9,098 bases of DNA. Source: Bacillota bacterium. GTDB lineage: Bacteria > Bacillota > Bacilli > Alicyclobacillales > Alicyclobacillaceae. The stretch covers positions 1 to 9,098 of the forward strand of contig JAKADF010000100.1 of assembly GCA_021820805.1 (NCBI GenBank), given 5' to 3'. Below are positions 1 to 6,968 of this stretch, one piece after another. The notes beneath the pieces are model-generated. The model saw only the letters and a list, made by a program, of their open reading frames with translations, was not told the DNA's origin and ran no database searches. A program made the position numbers and the translations under genes. The number at the start of each line of letters is the position of its first letter. Position 1 is the stretch's first letter.

Positions 1-199
1 TCATGGTTTTTTGAACTAGATTACAGTAACAATCGAGTTTGAAGTTCTATTTAATGATATTTCTAAAAGGTATAAAGAATATGTAAAGGTTTTATGCTGG
101 CCGCGGGAATTCCAACTAATATAGAATAGGTAAGAGACTGCATTATCATATACTCTGTCTGCAATGAACTGAAGGAATTTAAAGGGTGCGATTTAGTGC
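1..199. other. Upstream intergenic region of dam, no gene seen
   Basis: I see no coding region here on either strand; the longest ATG-started frames are about ten codons without a ribosome site. The stretch is AT-rich except for a short GC-rich island near 101-115 (GGCCGCGGGAATTCC). Purine-rich segments at 171-176 (GAAGGA) and 181-186 (AAAGGG) are the likely ribosome-binding region for the methylase. I could not identify a convincing -35/-10 pair. Confidence 0.5.
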
Positions 200-1069
200 A
201 TGACACATGACCAAACGATGAATAAATCAGTTAAGCCATTCTTAAAATGGGCCGGTGGGAAACGCCAATTGCTTTCGAAAATTGGACAATACGTTCCTCA
301 GAACTTCAACATATACTACGAGCCTTTTGTCGGAGCAGGTGCTGTTCTTTTTGATTTGCGACCGAGGCGTGCCGTGATCAACGACATTAATACAGAGTTG
401 ATTAATGCTTACAGAGTTATTAAGGACAGGGTAGATGAACTGATATCAGTGCTGTCTCTGCACAAGAATGACGAGAAATATTATTATGCCATTCGAAACG
501 TTGACCGAACTCCAGATTACGAGAAATGGTCAAATGTTGAACGGGCTGCAAGACTCATCTTTATTAATAAGACGTGTTACAACGGATTATTTAGGACAAA
601 TTTGCGGGGGCACTGGAATGTTCCATTCGGCAGGTATACAAATCCTAGGTTTGCGGATGAAAAGGGACTGAGAGCAATCAGTCAATATTTGAATGAGAAC
701 GACATCAAGATTCTGGATACGGATTTTGAGAATGCACTGGCTGGTGCAGGAATGGGTGATTTTGTTTACCTTGATCCGCCTTATGATCCGATTTCTGTTA
801 CATCATCCTTTACGAGTTACTATAAAGGAAGTTTTAATCGCGATGAACAGAAACGCCTAAAAGACACGGTCGACGACCTTACTCGTCGGCGTTGCATGGT
901 GATGTTGAGTAATTCCAATACTGAGTACGTTCGGGAGTTGTATAAGGAATACAATGTCATTGTTACAACTGCAATTAGGGCCATCAATTCTAATGCTTCG
1001 GGAAGAGGAAAAATTGAAGAAGTCCTAGTTCTGAATTACAGTGCAGACGGGGAGATCTTACAACTTTAA
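200..1069 (+). CDS. dam: Dam-family DNA adenine-N6 methyltransferase (orphan in this window)
   Basis: This 289-residue protein should transfer a methyl group from S-adenosylmethionine to the N6 of adenine in DNA; GATC is the usual target of the family, but specificity is inferred. Visible motifs are in the alpha-group (D12 class) order: FLKWAGGK at residues 14-21 and EPFVGAGAVLF at 41-51 (SAM binding), an acidic ND at 61-62, a target-recognition segment with YNGLFRTNLRG and NVPFG at about 127-144, and the catalytic DPPY at 192-195. Length fits E. coli Dam and M.DpnIIA (about 280). Start: the reading frame is closed by a stop at 194-196, so ATG 200 or the in-frame ATG 218 are the options; the AAAGGG at 181-186 lies 13 bases before the first. 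No partner endonuclease is seen, so it may be a solitary regulatory or protective methylase, or its partner may lie left of the window. Confidence 0.93.
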   Translation: MTHDQTMNKSVKPFLKWAGGKRQLLSKIGQYVPQNFNIYYEPFVGAGAVLFDLRPRRAVINDINTELINAYRVIKDRVDELISVLSLHKNDEKYYYAIRNVDRTPDYEKWSNVERAARLIFINKTCYNGLFRTNLRGHWNVPFGRYTNPRFADEKGLRAISQYLNENDIKILDTDFENALAGAGMGDFVYLDPPYDPISVTSSFTSYYKGSFNRDEQKRLKDTVDDLTRRRCMVMLSNSNTEYVRELYKEYNVIVTTAIRAINSNASGRGKIEEVLVLNYSADGEILQL

Positions 1070-1075
1070 ATATGC

Positions 1076-1094
1076 ATTGGCCGTAGGGCTCAAT
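1076..1094. other. Small hairpin between convergent dam and GIY-YIG genes
   Basis: ATTGGCC (1076-1082) and GGC-T-CAAT (1087-1094) form a 7-bp stem with one bulged T and a GTAG loop. It begins 6 bases after the dam stop and overlaps the stop codon of the GIY-YIG gene on the other strand. Neither side has a T-run, so if it terminates transcription it would be weak. Confidence 0.3.
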
Positions 1095-1422
1095 GACTCT
1101 TATCCTGGTTGATTAACTCTTCTTTTTGCTTTCTTGACAACTGCTTTAGTTTGTATTCCCTCGAAAGTGCTTCTGATTTTGATGAAAAGGATTCAAAATA
1201 ACATAAAACAACAGGCCTTCGGCCTTTTGTGTATTTTGCTCCCTTCCCGTTATTATGTGTTTCTATTCTTTGCTTCAGTTTTGTTGTAAAACCGATATAC
1301 AGTGTGTTGTCAGCACACCTGACAATATATACATAATAAGATGCTTTGTTTTTGTCATCTGTAGTTTGGTATGTATCTTTTGTATGAGGATGCTTCATAA
1401 GTATATGATATCGTTGTGACAA
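1090..1422 (-). CDS. GIY-YIG domain protein, UPF0213/YhbQ-YazA-like
   Basis: A small basic protein made almost entirely of one GIY-YIG nuclease-type domain. Residues below count from the TTG start at 1422. The first strand reads YYVYIVRC (29-36, VYI standing in for GIY). YIG is at 42-44, the conserved Arg at 52 ([17 protein letters not shown], 49-65), and a Glu in [10 protein letters not shown] (84-93) is the likely metal ligand. Length and order match the stand-alone UPF0213/YhbQ/YazA (SLX1-like) family, whose cellular role is poorly known; nuclease activity is family inference. The start is uncertain. TTG at 1422 gives 110 residues and ATG at 1398 gives 102; neither has a good ribosome site, and family members usually begin just before the YYVYI strand, so the N-terminus is longer than usual either way. 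It is convergent with dam (20 bases between stop codons). It does not look like the GIY-YIG restriction enzymes, which are larger. Confidence 0.85.
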   Translation of the reverse strand: MSQRYHILMKHPHTKDTYQTTDDKNKASYYVYIVRCADNTLYIGFTTKLKQRIETHNNGKGAKYTKGRRPVVLCYFESFSSKSEALSREYKLKQLSRKQKEELINQDKSH

Positions 1423-1471
1423 TCAAATTGAAATAGCCTGTCGTGGGATTATATTGCCATAAATTTATTCA

Positions 1472-1509
1472 TTTTACCGCCCGTTCTTATGGAAGAACGG
1501 GCGGTAAAA
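1472..1509. terminator. Perfect 17-bp inverted repeat downstream of the SASP gene
   Basis: TTTTACCGCCCGTTCTT (1472-1488) and AAGAACGGGCGGTAAAA (1493-1509) pair perfectly around an ATGG loop. The position, 16 bases after the SASP stop on the - strand, is where an intrinsic terminator would sit, and the GC-rich core suits that. However, the arms start with T4 and end with A4 on both strands, so no U-tract follows the stem in either direction. It may terminate by another route or protect a 3' end. Confidence 0.6.
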
Positions 1510-1525
1510 GAAGTAATGAGAGAGA

Positions 1526-1723
1526 TTATCTTGTTCCTTTTCCAGCTAATTGCTGCTCAGCAAAACTTACGAGGCGTTTGGTGATTTCTCCACCAACCGA
1601 CCCGTTTTGACGGCTAGTCGTATCTGGTCCCAGATTAACACCGAACTCTGTAGCAATTTCATACTTCATTTGGTCGAGTGAATTTTGTGCATTCTGTACG
1701 AGAGTTTGATTGTTGTTTGGCAT
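1526..1723 (-). CDS. Alpha/beta-type small acid-soluble spore protein (SASP)
   Basis: A 65-residue protein that would coat spore DNA in the forespore, protecting it from UV and chemical damage, and be degraded at germination. It shows the two conserved blocks of the family: [13 protein letters not shown] (20-32), containing the germination protease (GPR) cleavage site between Glu22 and Ile23, and the DNA-binding [13 protein letters not shown] (40-52), followed by an AEQQL tail. B. subtilis relatives are 64-72 residues long. I chose ATG 1723 over an in-frame ATG at 1759. GGGAGG at 1740-1735 is a good ribosome site for it, and the predicted sigma-G promoter would start the RNA at about 1755, downstream of the longer start. 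It is monocistronic, divergent from the carboxypeptidase gene, and followed by a strong hairpin. Its presence shows the organism makes endospores. Confidence 0.96.
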   Translation of the reverse strand: MPNNNQTLVQNAQNSLDQMKYEIATEFGVNLGPDTTSRQNGSVGGEITKRLVSFAEQQLAGKGTR

Positions 1724-1734
1724 GGATTCTGGTT

Positions 1735-1740
1735 CCTCCC
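1735..1740 (-). promoter_or_regulatory. Ribosome-binding site deciding the SASP start
   Basis: GGGAGG read on the - strand, 11 bases before ATG 1723. It supports the 65-residue form of the SASP over the 77-residue form. Confidence 0.7.
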
Positions 1741-1762
1741 TTGTTGGACTAGACTGCACTCC

Positions 1763-1791
1763 TATCTTGTCACCCTAATCACAATCTATGC
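1763..1791 (-). promoter_or_regulatory. Candidate sigma-G promoter of the SASP gene
   Basis: On the - strand GCATA (1791-1787) matches the sigma-G/sigma-F -35 pattern. It is followed after 17 bases by CAAGATA (1769-1763), close to the -10 pattern CATnnTA. The RNA would begin near 1755, about 32 bases before the ATG. Forespore sigma-G control is the established rule for this gene family; the match itself is by eye. Confidence 0.55.
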
Positions 1792-1996
1792 ATGTCATGC
1801 CGATATAATCTATTTGGATTTTAACCCATTTAAATCCATTTCAAATATTGCTAGCAAACATTCCAGATATGGATTAGAAATCCATGGTCTAGTTCAGTAA
1901 CTGTATAGTAATCTATCAGAATAGGGTACGTGTGTCTTTTTACAGATATATAGATAAAGTCTTTCAACGTTATTTGGTTGATTAAGGAGATGTATA
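1792..1996. other. Intergenic region between SASP and carboxypeptidase genes, with repeated half-sites
   Basis: There is no gene in this stretch. It holds four copies of a TGGATTt/aAATCCA half-site: TGGATTT at 1815-1821, AAATCCA at 1832-1838, and the perfect 7-bp inverted pair ATGGATT-aga-AATCCAT at 1869-1885. A TATAGT at 1904-1909 could be a -10 box but has no good -35. The 3' end has a strong ribosome site for the + strand gene. Confidence 0.45.
1984..1990 (+). promoter_or_regulatory. Ribosome-binding site of the carboxypeptidase gene
   Basis: AAGGAGA lies 6 bases before ATG 1997 and fixes that start. Confidence 0.8.
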
Positions 1997-3337
1997 ATGT
2001 CTTTCCGACATGTGGGGGCCAAAAGGGCGGTTGCATTTCTTTTTTCCTGTTTAATAATGATTGGCTTAAACGGATGGGGATTTGCTTATGCGGTTGTTCA
2101 GCCATCGAATAAAGACTTAGCTGGTCAAGATACGCAAAGTGTAAGTGCAATTTTAAATCAAACGTATTCAGATGGGGTACCGATGACCGCACAACCTGAA
2201 AAGTCTTGGCCTCAAATCGTTTCAAAGGCAGCGGTTGTCATGGATATGACTACAGGTACAATAGTTTATGCAAAAAATCCTTTGCAAACACACTACCCTG
2301 CAAGCATTACAAAAATTATGACGGCCATGATTGCACTGAAAAAGGGTAAACTAACAGATGAACTCAGTGCAAGTCAAAATGCTGTTAGCCAGCCATCGGA
2401 TAAATTATATATGGTTCCTGGGGAAACTCACACTCTTGAACAGTTGCTTTATGCTCTCCTTCTTGATTCTGCGAACGATGCGGCAGTTGAAATCGCCGAG
2501 CATTATGGTGGGTCAGTTGCAGGTTTTGCTACAATGATGAATCAAGAAGCAAAAAACCTTGGTGCTGACCATACACATTTTGAAAATCCCAATGGATTGC
2601 CAGATCCATCTCACATCACAACTGCATACGACATGGCTGTGATTACTCGAGCCGCAATGCAAATACCGGAATTTCGGAAGATTGTTCAAACGAAGATGAT
2701 TCATTGGAAAGGAAAGGCCTGGCAGTCAGATTTATGGAACTTAAATCGGATGTTGTTTTATTATCCAGGCGCAATTGGAGTCAAGACCGGGTACACGAGT
2801 ATTGCTCATGAGACTCTTGTAGTGGGCGCGACACACGGCACGCAAACATTTTTGGCTGTTTTGATGGATACACCTACTGATTATGAGATACGTCATGATG
2901 CTTCTTCATTATTAGACTTTGCTTTTGCCCATTATCAAACAGAAACGATAATGCCTGCTGGTGTAACAGTGGGTCAAATGAAAGATCCTAAAGGTGACCA
3001 GATTCAGCTTGAAACGACGGAACCTGTTCTCGCGACTGTAAGGAAATCGTCGCTGCCGAATTTCACAAAAACCCTTTCTGTTCAACCACCTGTCACAGAG
3101 GAGAAACAAGGCGCTCTAGTTGGTAATTTAGTTTTTAAACAAAGCGGAATGTTAACGGGTCAAGTTCCAGTTCAAATCAACGAGAATTGGCAATTGCCCC
3201 TTATTCAAGTGACATCCGATGCTTCCTGGTTTATTGGTGGAGGTGCAGCGGCAGGAATTTTAATCGCTGGCGGCGTCATAGTCGGCTGGCGTAAGGTACG
3301 TCGTCGGAAAAGTGAAACATACGACATTGGGGTGTAA
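1997..3337 (+). CDS. D-alanyl-D-alanine carboxypeptidase (low-molecular-weight PBP, DacA/DacF type)
   Basis: This 446-residue serine peptidase (S11 family) should remove the terminal D-Ala from peptidoglycan stem pentapeptides outside the membrane, limiting cross-linking. A signal peptide (hydrophobic core at about 11-29) ends with an AYA site at 30-32. The three penicillin-binding motifs are all present: S103-ITK-106 (catalytic Ser and Lys), S158-AN, and K263-TG. A PBP5 C-terminal beta domain follows at about 318-405. The C-terminus then has a clear transmembrane segment (411-431) and a basic WRKVRRRK tail, where PBP5-type enzymes more often have an amphipathic anchor helix. The start has an excellent ribosome site. 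It is divergent from the SASP gene and convergent with the ABC operon, 12 bases away. A spore-cortex role is possible, but the usual dacF-spoIIA neighbours are absent, so a vegetative role is equally likely. Confidence 0.95.
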   Translation: MSFRHVGAKRAVAFLFSCLIMIGLNGWGFAYAVVQPSNKDLAGQDTQSVSAILNQTYSDGVPMTAQPEKSWPQIVSKAAVVMDMTTGTIVYAKNPLQTHYPASITKIMTAMIALKKGKLTDELSASQNAVSQPSDKLYMVPGETHTLEQLLYALLLDSANDAAVEIAEHYGGSVAGFATMMNQEAKNLGADHTHFENPNGLPDPSHITTAYDMAVITRAAMQIPEFRKIVQTKMIHWKGKAWQSDLWNLNRMLFYYPGAIGVKTGYTSIAHETLVVGATHGTQTFLAVLMDTPTDYEIRHDASSLLDFAFAHYQTETIMPAGVTVGQMKDPKGDQIQLETTEPVLATVRKSSLPNFTKTLSVQPPVTEEKQGALVGNLVFKQSGMLTGQVPVQINENWQLPLIQVTSDASWFIGGGAAAGILIAGGVIVGWRKVRRRKSETYDIGV

Positions 3338-3349
3338 TGTCTTTTAAAC

Positions 3350-4570
3350 TCATAGTTGTTGTTGTAATCCTTGTTGCAATAGAAACATCTTATGATATAG
3401 ACCTTGTTTTTCAAGCAATGTTTGGTGTGTGCCTTGCTCAACGATTTGTCCACGATGGAGAACCAGGATTAAATCGGCGTCTTGAATCGTTGACAAGCGA
3501 TGAGCTATTGCGATTGTTGTTCGATTCTTTCTCATTTTGTAAAGTGCTGTCTGAATGGCATCTTCCGTTTCTGTATCAATACTGGCGGTTGCTTCATCAA
3601 GCACAAGAATCTTTGGTTTGGAAGCGATTGTGCGGGCAAATGACAAAAGCTGTCTTTGACCGCTGGAAAGTGTTGCACCACGTTCACCGATTGCTGCTTT
3701 ATAAGAGCCAGGCAGCTTTTTAATGAACGAATCTGCCTGGACAAACACTGCAGCCTCCAAAATTTCTTTGTCAGAAATCTGCTTGCGTGCAAAACGGATA
3801 TTTTCCTCGATATTGCCAACAAACAAAAATGAATCCTGTAAAACAAGCCCCATTCTATTTCTTAGTTCTTCCTCTGGATATGCATCAAGCGGATGGCCGT
3901 CAATTAGAATTCGTCCATGCGTCACAGGGTAAAACCGCATCAAGAGTTGAACAATCGTACTTTTTCCGCTACCAGTATGTCCTACAATTGCAACGGTTTG
4001 TGATGGCTGAGCTGTAAATGAAATGTCTTTTAGCACCTCTGTTTTACCATCATAGGAGAAAGAAACGTTCTCAAAAACAATTTTACCGTCTTTAAAACGG
4101 AGGTCTTTATTTCCAATTTGCCTTGGAGCAAGGTCTGTTTCGTCTAGAACCTGAAATACACGTTCTGCAGACACAATTGCTTGTTGAAACAAATTAAGGC
4201 GTTGCATCATACTGTTTACAGGTTCAAAGAATCGATCTAAGTAATTGATAAAAGCATAAACGATGCCAATATCAATGACAGAATTGAAGGAGGTATATCC
4301 AAAGAAACTAATAATGAACATAAGCGAAAGAAAATAAACAATGTCAACGAGTGGCCTTAGCATAACAGCATTTAGCTTTATATTTCCAAGCCGTGCCAAG
4401 CGATATGATTCGTTTATTTCATTAAACTCCTGCTGCAGCCGTTTTTCCTGACGCATGGCTTGAACAACGTACATGCCTTGCAATGATTCGTTTAATTTAG
4501 CGTTGACTAGGCTTAGTCGATGGCGTGCCATATGAAAAATGCGGGAACTGAATTTTTGGTACGTACGCAT
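3350..4570 (-). CDS. C-terminal reading frame of the broken ABC subunit (406 codons)
   Basis: This fragment begins at an ATG that is internal to the intact gene and has no ribosome site. The frame is open further upstream to the frameshift at about 4606, reading LVLAPIILII before the Met. It holds the last three or so membrane helices and a complete ATPase domain. In this frame Walker A is at 197-204, the Q-loop Gln at 245, LSSGQ at 301-305, LDE at 324-326 and the H-loop His at 357. All catalytic residues are intact, which points to a recent lesion or a sequencing error. Confidence 0.6.
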   Translation of the reverse strand: MRTYQKFSSRIFHMARHRLSLVNAKLNESLQGMYVVQAMRQEKRLQQEFNEINESYRLARLGNIKLNAVMLRPLVDIVYFLSLMFIISFFGYTSFNSVIDIGIVYAFINYLDRFFEPVNSMMQRLNLFQQAIVSAERVFQVLDETDLAPRQIGNKDLRFKDGKIVFENVSFSYDGKTEVLKDISFTAQPSQTVAIVGHTGSGKSTIVQLLMRFYPVTHGRILIDGHPLDAYPEEELRNRMGLVLQDSFLFVGNIEENIRFARKQISDKEILEAAVFVQADSFIKKLPGSYKAAIGERGATLSSGQRQLLSFARTIASKPKILVLDEATASIDTETEDAIQTALYKMRKNRTTIAIAHRLSTIQDADLILVLHRGQIVEQGTHQTLLEKQGLYHKMFLLQQGLQQQL

Positions 4571-5150
4571 AATGATTAGAATTATTGGTGCTAGAACAAG
4601 ACAAAAAAGATGCTAAATGAGCATCAAGTACGAACATGGAAATAAATATGCCAACAAGTTGAATCAAGTTTTGAATAAAGGTTGATAATACACTTACGAA
4701 GAGATCTTTAATTGCTTCTGTATCGTTTGTTATGCGAGAAATGAGCGTACCAACAGGCGTTCTGTCAAAATAGGACAGGCCTAGGTGTTGTACTTTAGCG
4801 AACATATCGATTCGAATCTGCCTGATAATTTCGAGCGCAATCGTTTGAAATGAAACGAGTTGTATGTAATTAAATGCAGATGATCCTATAATTAAAAGCA
4901 AATACGCACTCGCAAGAAAGAGAATCCTATGAGGCGGAAAAATTCCAGGTGTTAGATTCTGATCAATAAATACTTTAATTATAATCGGTCCTAAGACATC
5001 GGACGCTGTTCCAAGCACAAGCAGAAACAGAGAAAGAAAAAGCTTCCAAGTATACGGTTTTACGTAAAGAATAAGCCGCAAAAATGTTTTTGACCTGTGC
5101 TTTCCTGGTGAAGTTTGGGAATTTTGAGTATTTGAATGTGAGGCATCCAT
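4497..5150 (-). CDS. N-terminal reading frame of the broken ABC subunit (217 codons)
   Basis: Residues 1-181 are genuine exporter sequence. A soluble Ser/Lys-rich start leads to helices at about 36-62 and 77-98, then the typical FDRTPVGTLISRITNDTEAIKD stretch, whose core FDRTPVGTLISRITND spans about 128-143, then another helix pair. After HLAS the frame turns into a hydrophilic Ser/Asn/Thr/His-rich tail of about 36 residues unlike any transporter, the expected result of a frame shift. It overlaps the downstream frame by 74 bases. Confidence 0.6.
   Translation of the reverse strand: MDASHSNTQNSQTSPGKHRSKTFLRLILYVKPYTWKLFLSLFLLVLGTASDVLGPIIIKVFIDQNLTPGIFPPHRILFLASAYLLLIIGSSAFNYIQLVSFQTIALEIIRQIRIDMFAKVQHLGLSYFDRTPVGTLISRITNDTEAIKDLFVSVLSTFIQNLIQLVGIFISMFVLDAHLASFLSCSSTNNSNHYAYVPKIQFPHFSYGTPSTKPSQR
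4603..4608 (-). other. Homopolymer A6 (T6 in the mRNA sense) at the frameshift point
   Basis: The coding strand reads tta gca tct ttt ttg tct. Dropping one T gives L-A-S-F-C-L-V-L-A-P-I-I, a natural membrane helix joining the two frames. The downstream frame is +1 relative to the upstream one. A -1 ribosomal slip here would reach a stop (TAG) within four codons, so ordinary -1 programmed frameshifting would not restore the protein. Confidence 0.75.
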
Positions 5151-5156
5151 TCTGTT

Positions 5157-6908
5157 TTACTCACCTCCTTGTTCAACGAGAGATTCAATTTGCTGATTTC
5201 GATAAATAGAAGCATACCACCCGTCTTGATTTATCAACTGCCCGTGTGTACCGCGTTCAATAATTCTCCCGTTATCCAGCACAATGATAATATCAGCATG
5301 AGCTACTGCGCTTAATCGATGAGTCGATATAATTGTTGTTCTATCCTTTTGATTCTCCATCAGTGAAGTTAAGATTTGCGTTTCTGTTTTCGAATCAACT
5401 GCCGAAAGTGAATCGTCAAGAATCAAGATTTCTGAATCTAATAAAAGTGCCCTGGCAATAGATAATCTTTGTTTTTGCCCGCCAGATAAAGTTACCCCGC
5501 GTTCGCCAACCATTGTTGCATAGCCTGCTTCAAACTGCAGGATGTCTTTATGAACGGATGCAAGCTTTGCTGCATTTTCGATTTCGTGCAGGGTTGAATC
5601 AGGGTTTCCAAAAGCTATGTTTTCTGCAATTGTGGTTGAAAATAAAAAATGCTCTTGCGGCACATAGGCAATAGCTTTACGCAGTGCATTTCGTTTTACT
5701 TCATAAATTGAGTGGATCCCGATTGTAATATCACCATCATCTATGTCAAATTCACGCATCAATAACCGAAGCAAGGTCGTTTTTCCGCTCCCAGTTTTCC
5801 CGACGATTCCGAGTGTAGTTCCTTGTTTCACGGTTACCTCAATATCTGTAAGAGTGGGTGATACAGCGGATGGATATTTGAACGAATTGATTTTAAATGT
5901 AACATCCCCAGAAGGCACTATGTCGGTTGCATTTGGCCTGTCTATAATCACAGGGGGAACAGCCATCAGTTTACGTACTCTGTCATACGATGCACTACCG
6001 CGTTCGACAACATTGAATAGAAAACCAAATGCAAGCATTGGCCAAATCAGCTGACCAAGGTAGATAGAGAATGCAGTTAAGTCGCCAATCGTCAAGCGAT
6101 GATGGATAACGAGTACCGACCCAAAAGCGAAGGATAGGAAGTAAGACAACCCAACAATGAGTGCGATTGTCGGATCAAATAATGCATCAATTTTTGCCAC
6201 AGCAATATTTTTCTCAACGAGATCTTTGGAAAGTATAGCAAAGGATTGAATCTCAGAGTCTTCTTGTCCAAATGCCTTGATTGCACGCACACCGGAGATG
6301 TTTTCTTGTACTTTGTCATTCATATCGGAGAAAGCTGCTTGAGCTTTGATAAAACGTTTGTGCAGAATTGTTCCATATTTGCTTGTTGCGTAAGCCATAA
6401 TTGGCATTGGCAGGAGTGCAACAAGCGTTAATTGCCAGTTGATTGTCACGGCCATTGTGATAACAACAAGGCCGCCTGTTGTAATGGAATCAACAAGTGT
6501 TAGAATTCCGTCAGTTGCTGTCGATTCAATCGCAGAAATGTCGTTCGTAGCATGAGCCATCAAATCCCCGATTCGACGTTCATGGAAAAACTGGGGAGAC
6601 ATACTGGTAAAGTGTTCGTACAGCTGTTTACGAATTAACGTGGATAGATGAATAGCAGATCCAAACAGCAAAATTCTCCATAAGTAGCGAAAAACGTACA
6701 TTGATAATGCGATAGCAAGTATTGTAAAAAGCCATGTCCACAACATTTTGTGTGTTAATGTATGATGGTTAATACTATCCACAAATATGCCGACAATTCG
6801 AGGCGGTATGAGTCCAAGAAGCGCAACAAGCACTAGCATCATGATTCCGCCAAGGTACTCTGCCTTTCTTGTTTTGAAATACCACATTAAATCAAGGAAA
6901 ATCCGCAT
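5157..6908 (-). CDS. ABC exporter half-transporter, degenerate-site subunit (BmrC/YheI-like type)
   Basis: A 583-residue membrane protein with a six-helix exporter domain (about 1-305) fused to an ATPase domain (about 335-575). It should form one half of a heterodimeric exporter with the next gene's product. Motifs: Walker A GKTGSGKT 370-377, Q-loop Gln418, signature LSGGQ 474-478 (canonical), Walker B ILILDD 494-499, and H-loop His530. The second Walker B acidic residue is Asp499, not the usual catalytic Glu, so its own nucleotide site should hydrolyse ATP poorly. The family FFHERRIGDLMAHATNDI segment is at 107-124. AGAGGAG lies about 7 bases before ATG 6908. The stop is 6 bases from the next start, and the next gene's ribosome site lies in its last codons, so the two are translationally linked. 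The substrate is unknown; multidrug export is the family default. Confidence 0.93.
   Translation of the reverse strand: MRIFLDLMWYFKTRKAEYLGGIMMLVLVALLGLIPPRIVGIFVDSINHHTLTHKMLWTWLFTILAIALSMYVFRYLWRILLFGSAIHLSTLIRKQLYEHFTSMSPQFFHERRIGDLMAHATNDISAIESTATDGILTLVDSITTGGLVVITMAVTINWQLTLVALLPMPIMAYATSKYGTILHKRFIKAQAAFSDMNDKVQENISGVRAIKAFGQEDSEIQSFAILSKDLVEKNIAVAKIDALFDPTIALIVGLSYFLSFAFGSVLVIHHRLTIGDLTAFSIYLGQLIWPMLAFGFLFNVVERGSASYDRVRKLMAVPPVIIDRPNATDIVPSGDVTFKINSFKYPSAVSPTLTDIEVTVKQGTTLGIVGKTGSGKTTLLRLLMREFDIDDGDITIGIHSIYEVKRNALRKAIAYVPQEHFLFSTTIAENIAFGNPDSTLHEIENAAKLASVHKDILQFEAGYATMVGERGVTLSGGQKQRLSIARALLLDSEILILDDSLSAVDSKTETQILTSLMENQKDRTTIISTHRLSAVAHADIIIVLDNGRIIERGTHGQLINQDGWYASIYRNQQIESLVEQGGE
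5161..5170 (-). promoter_or_regulatory. Consensus Shine-Dalgarno for the second ABC gene
   Basis: AAGGAGGTGA on the - strand is a full complement to the 16S rRNA tail. It overlaps the last codons and stop of the upstream gene and lies 10 bases before ATG 5150. It fixes the start and indicates strong, coupled translation of the second subunit. Confidence 0.85.
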
Positions 6909-6968
6909 GGAGCTCTCCTCTCAACCAATCGGCAAGTATAACCATAATAGCGAAAAAATTATATAAAT

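Larger units (their letters stand above)
3350..5150 (-). pseudogene. Second subunit of a heterodimeric ABC exporter, broken by a one-base frameshift
   Basis: Read through with one base removed near 4603-4608, this is a 599-residue half-transporter: six-helix membrane domain (about 25-330) fused to an ATPase domain (about 355-590). It would pair with the product of the gene just upstream to export a drug-like or lipid substrate. As it stands, the first frame runs from ATG 5150 and drifts into an unrelated tail ending at 4497, while the rest continues in the +1 frame. In repaired numbering the ATPase has Walker A GHTGSGKS at about 390-397, signature LSSGQ (494-498, degenerate), Walker B ILVLDE (514-519, catalytic Glu present) and H-loop His 550. 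The start is certain: AAGGAGGTGA lies 10 bases before the ATG, inside the end of the upstream gene. The BmrCD (YheIH), YfiBC and YknUV pairs of Bacillus are comparable; I cannot choose between them. Confidence 0.85.

Noticed and set aside
1724..1759. Longer SASP start at ATG 1759 (77 residues)
   Set aside because: It would lie upstream of the predicted RNA start (about 1755) and ignores the GGGAGG site that fits ATG 1723. The extra residues are unlike the family.
1851..2225. 124-codon - strand frame over the carboxypeptidase start
   Set aside because: It is antisense to the signal peptide region of a well-supported gene and has no recognisable domain.
3337..3723. 128-codon + strand frame after the carboxypeptidase gene
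   Set aside because: It lies antisense within the ABC ATPase domain, has no ribosome site, and its composition is that of a reverse-complement shadow.
4603..4609. U-UUU-UUG heptamer as a -1 programmed frameshift site
   Set aside because: It does match the X-XXY-YYZ pattern, but a -1 shift leads to a TAG within four codons; the downstream frame needs +1.
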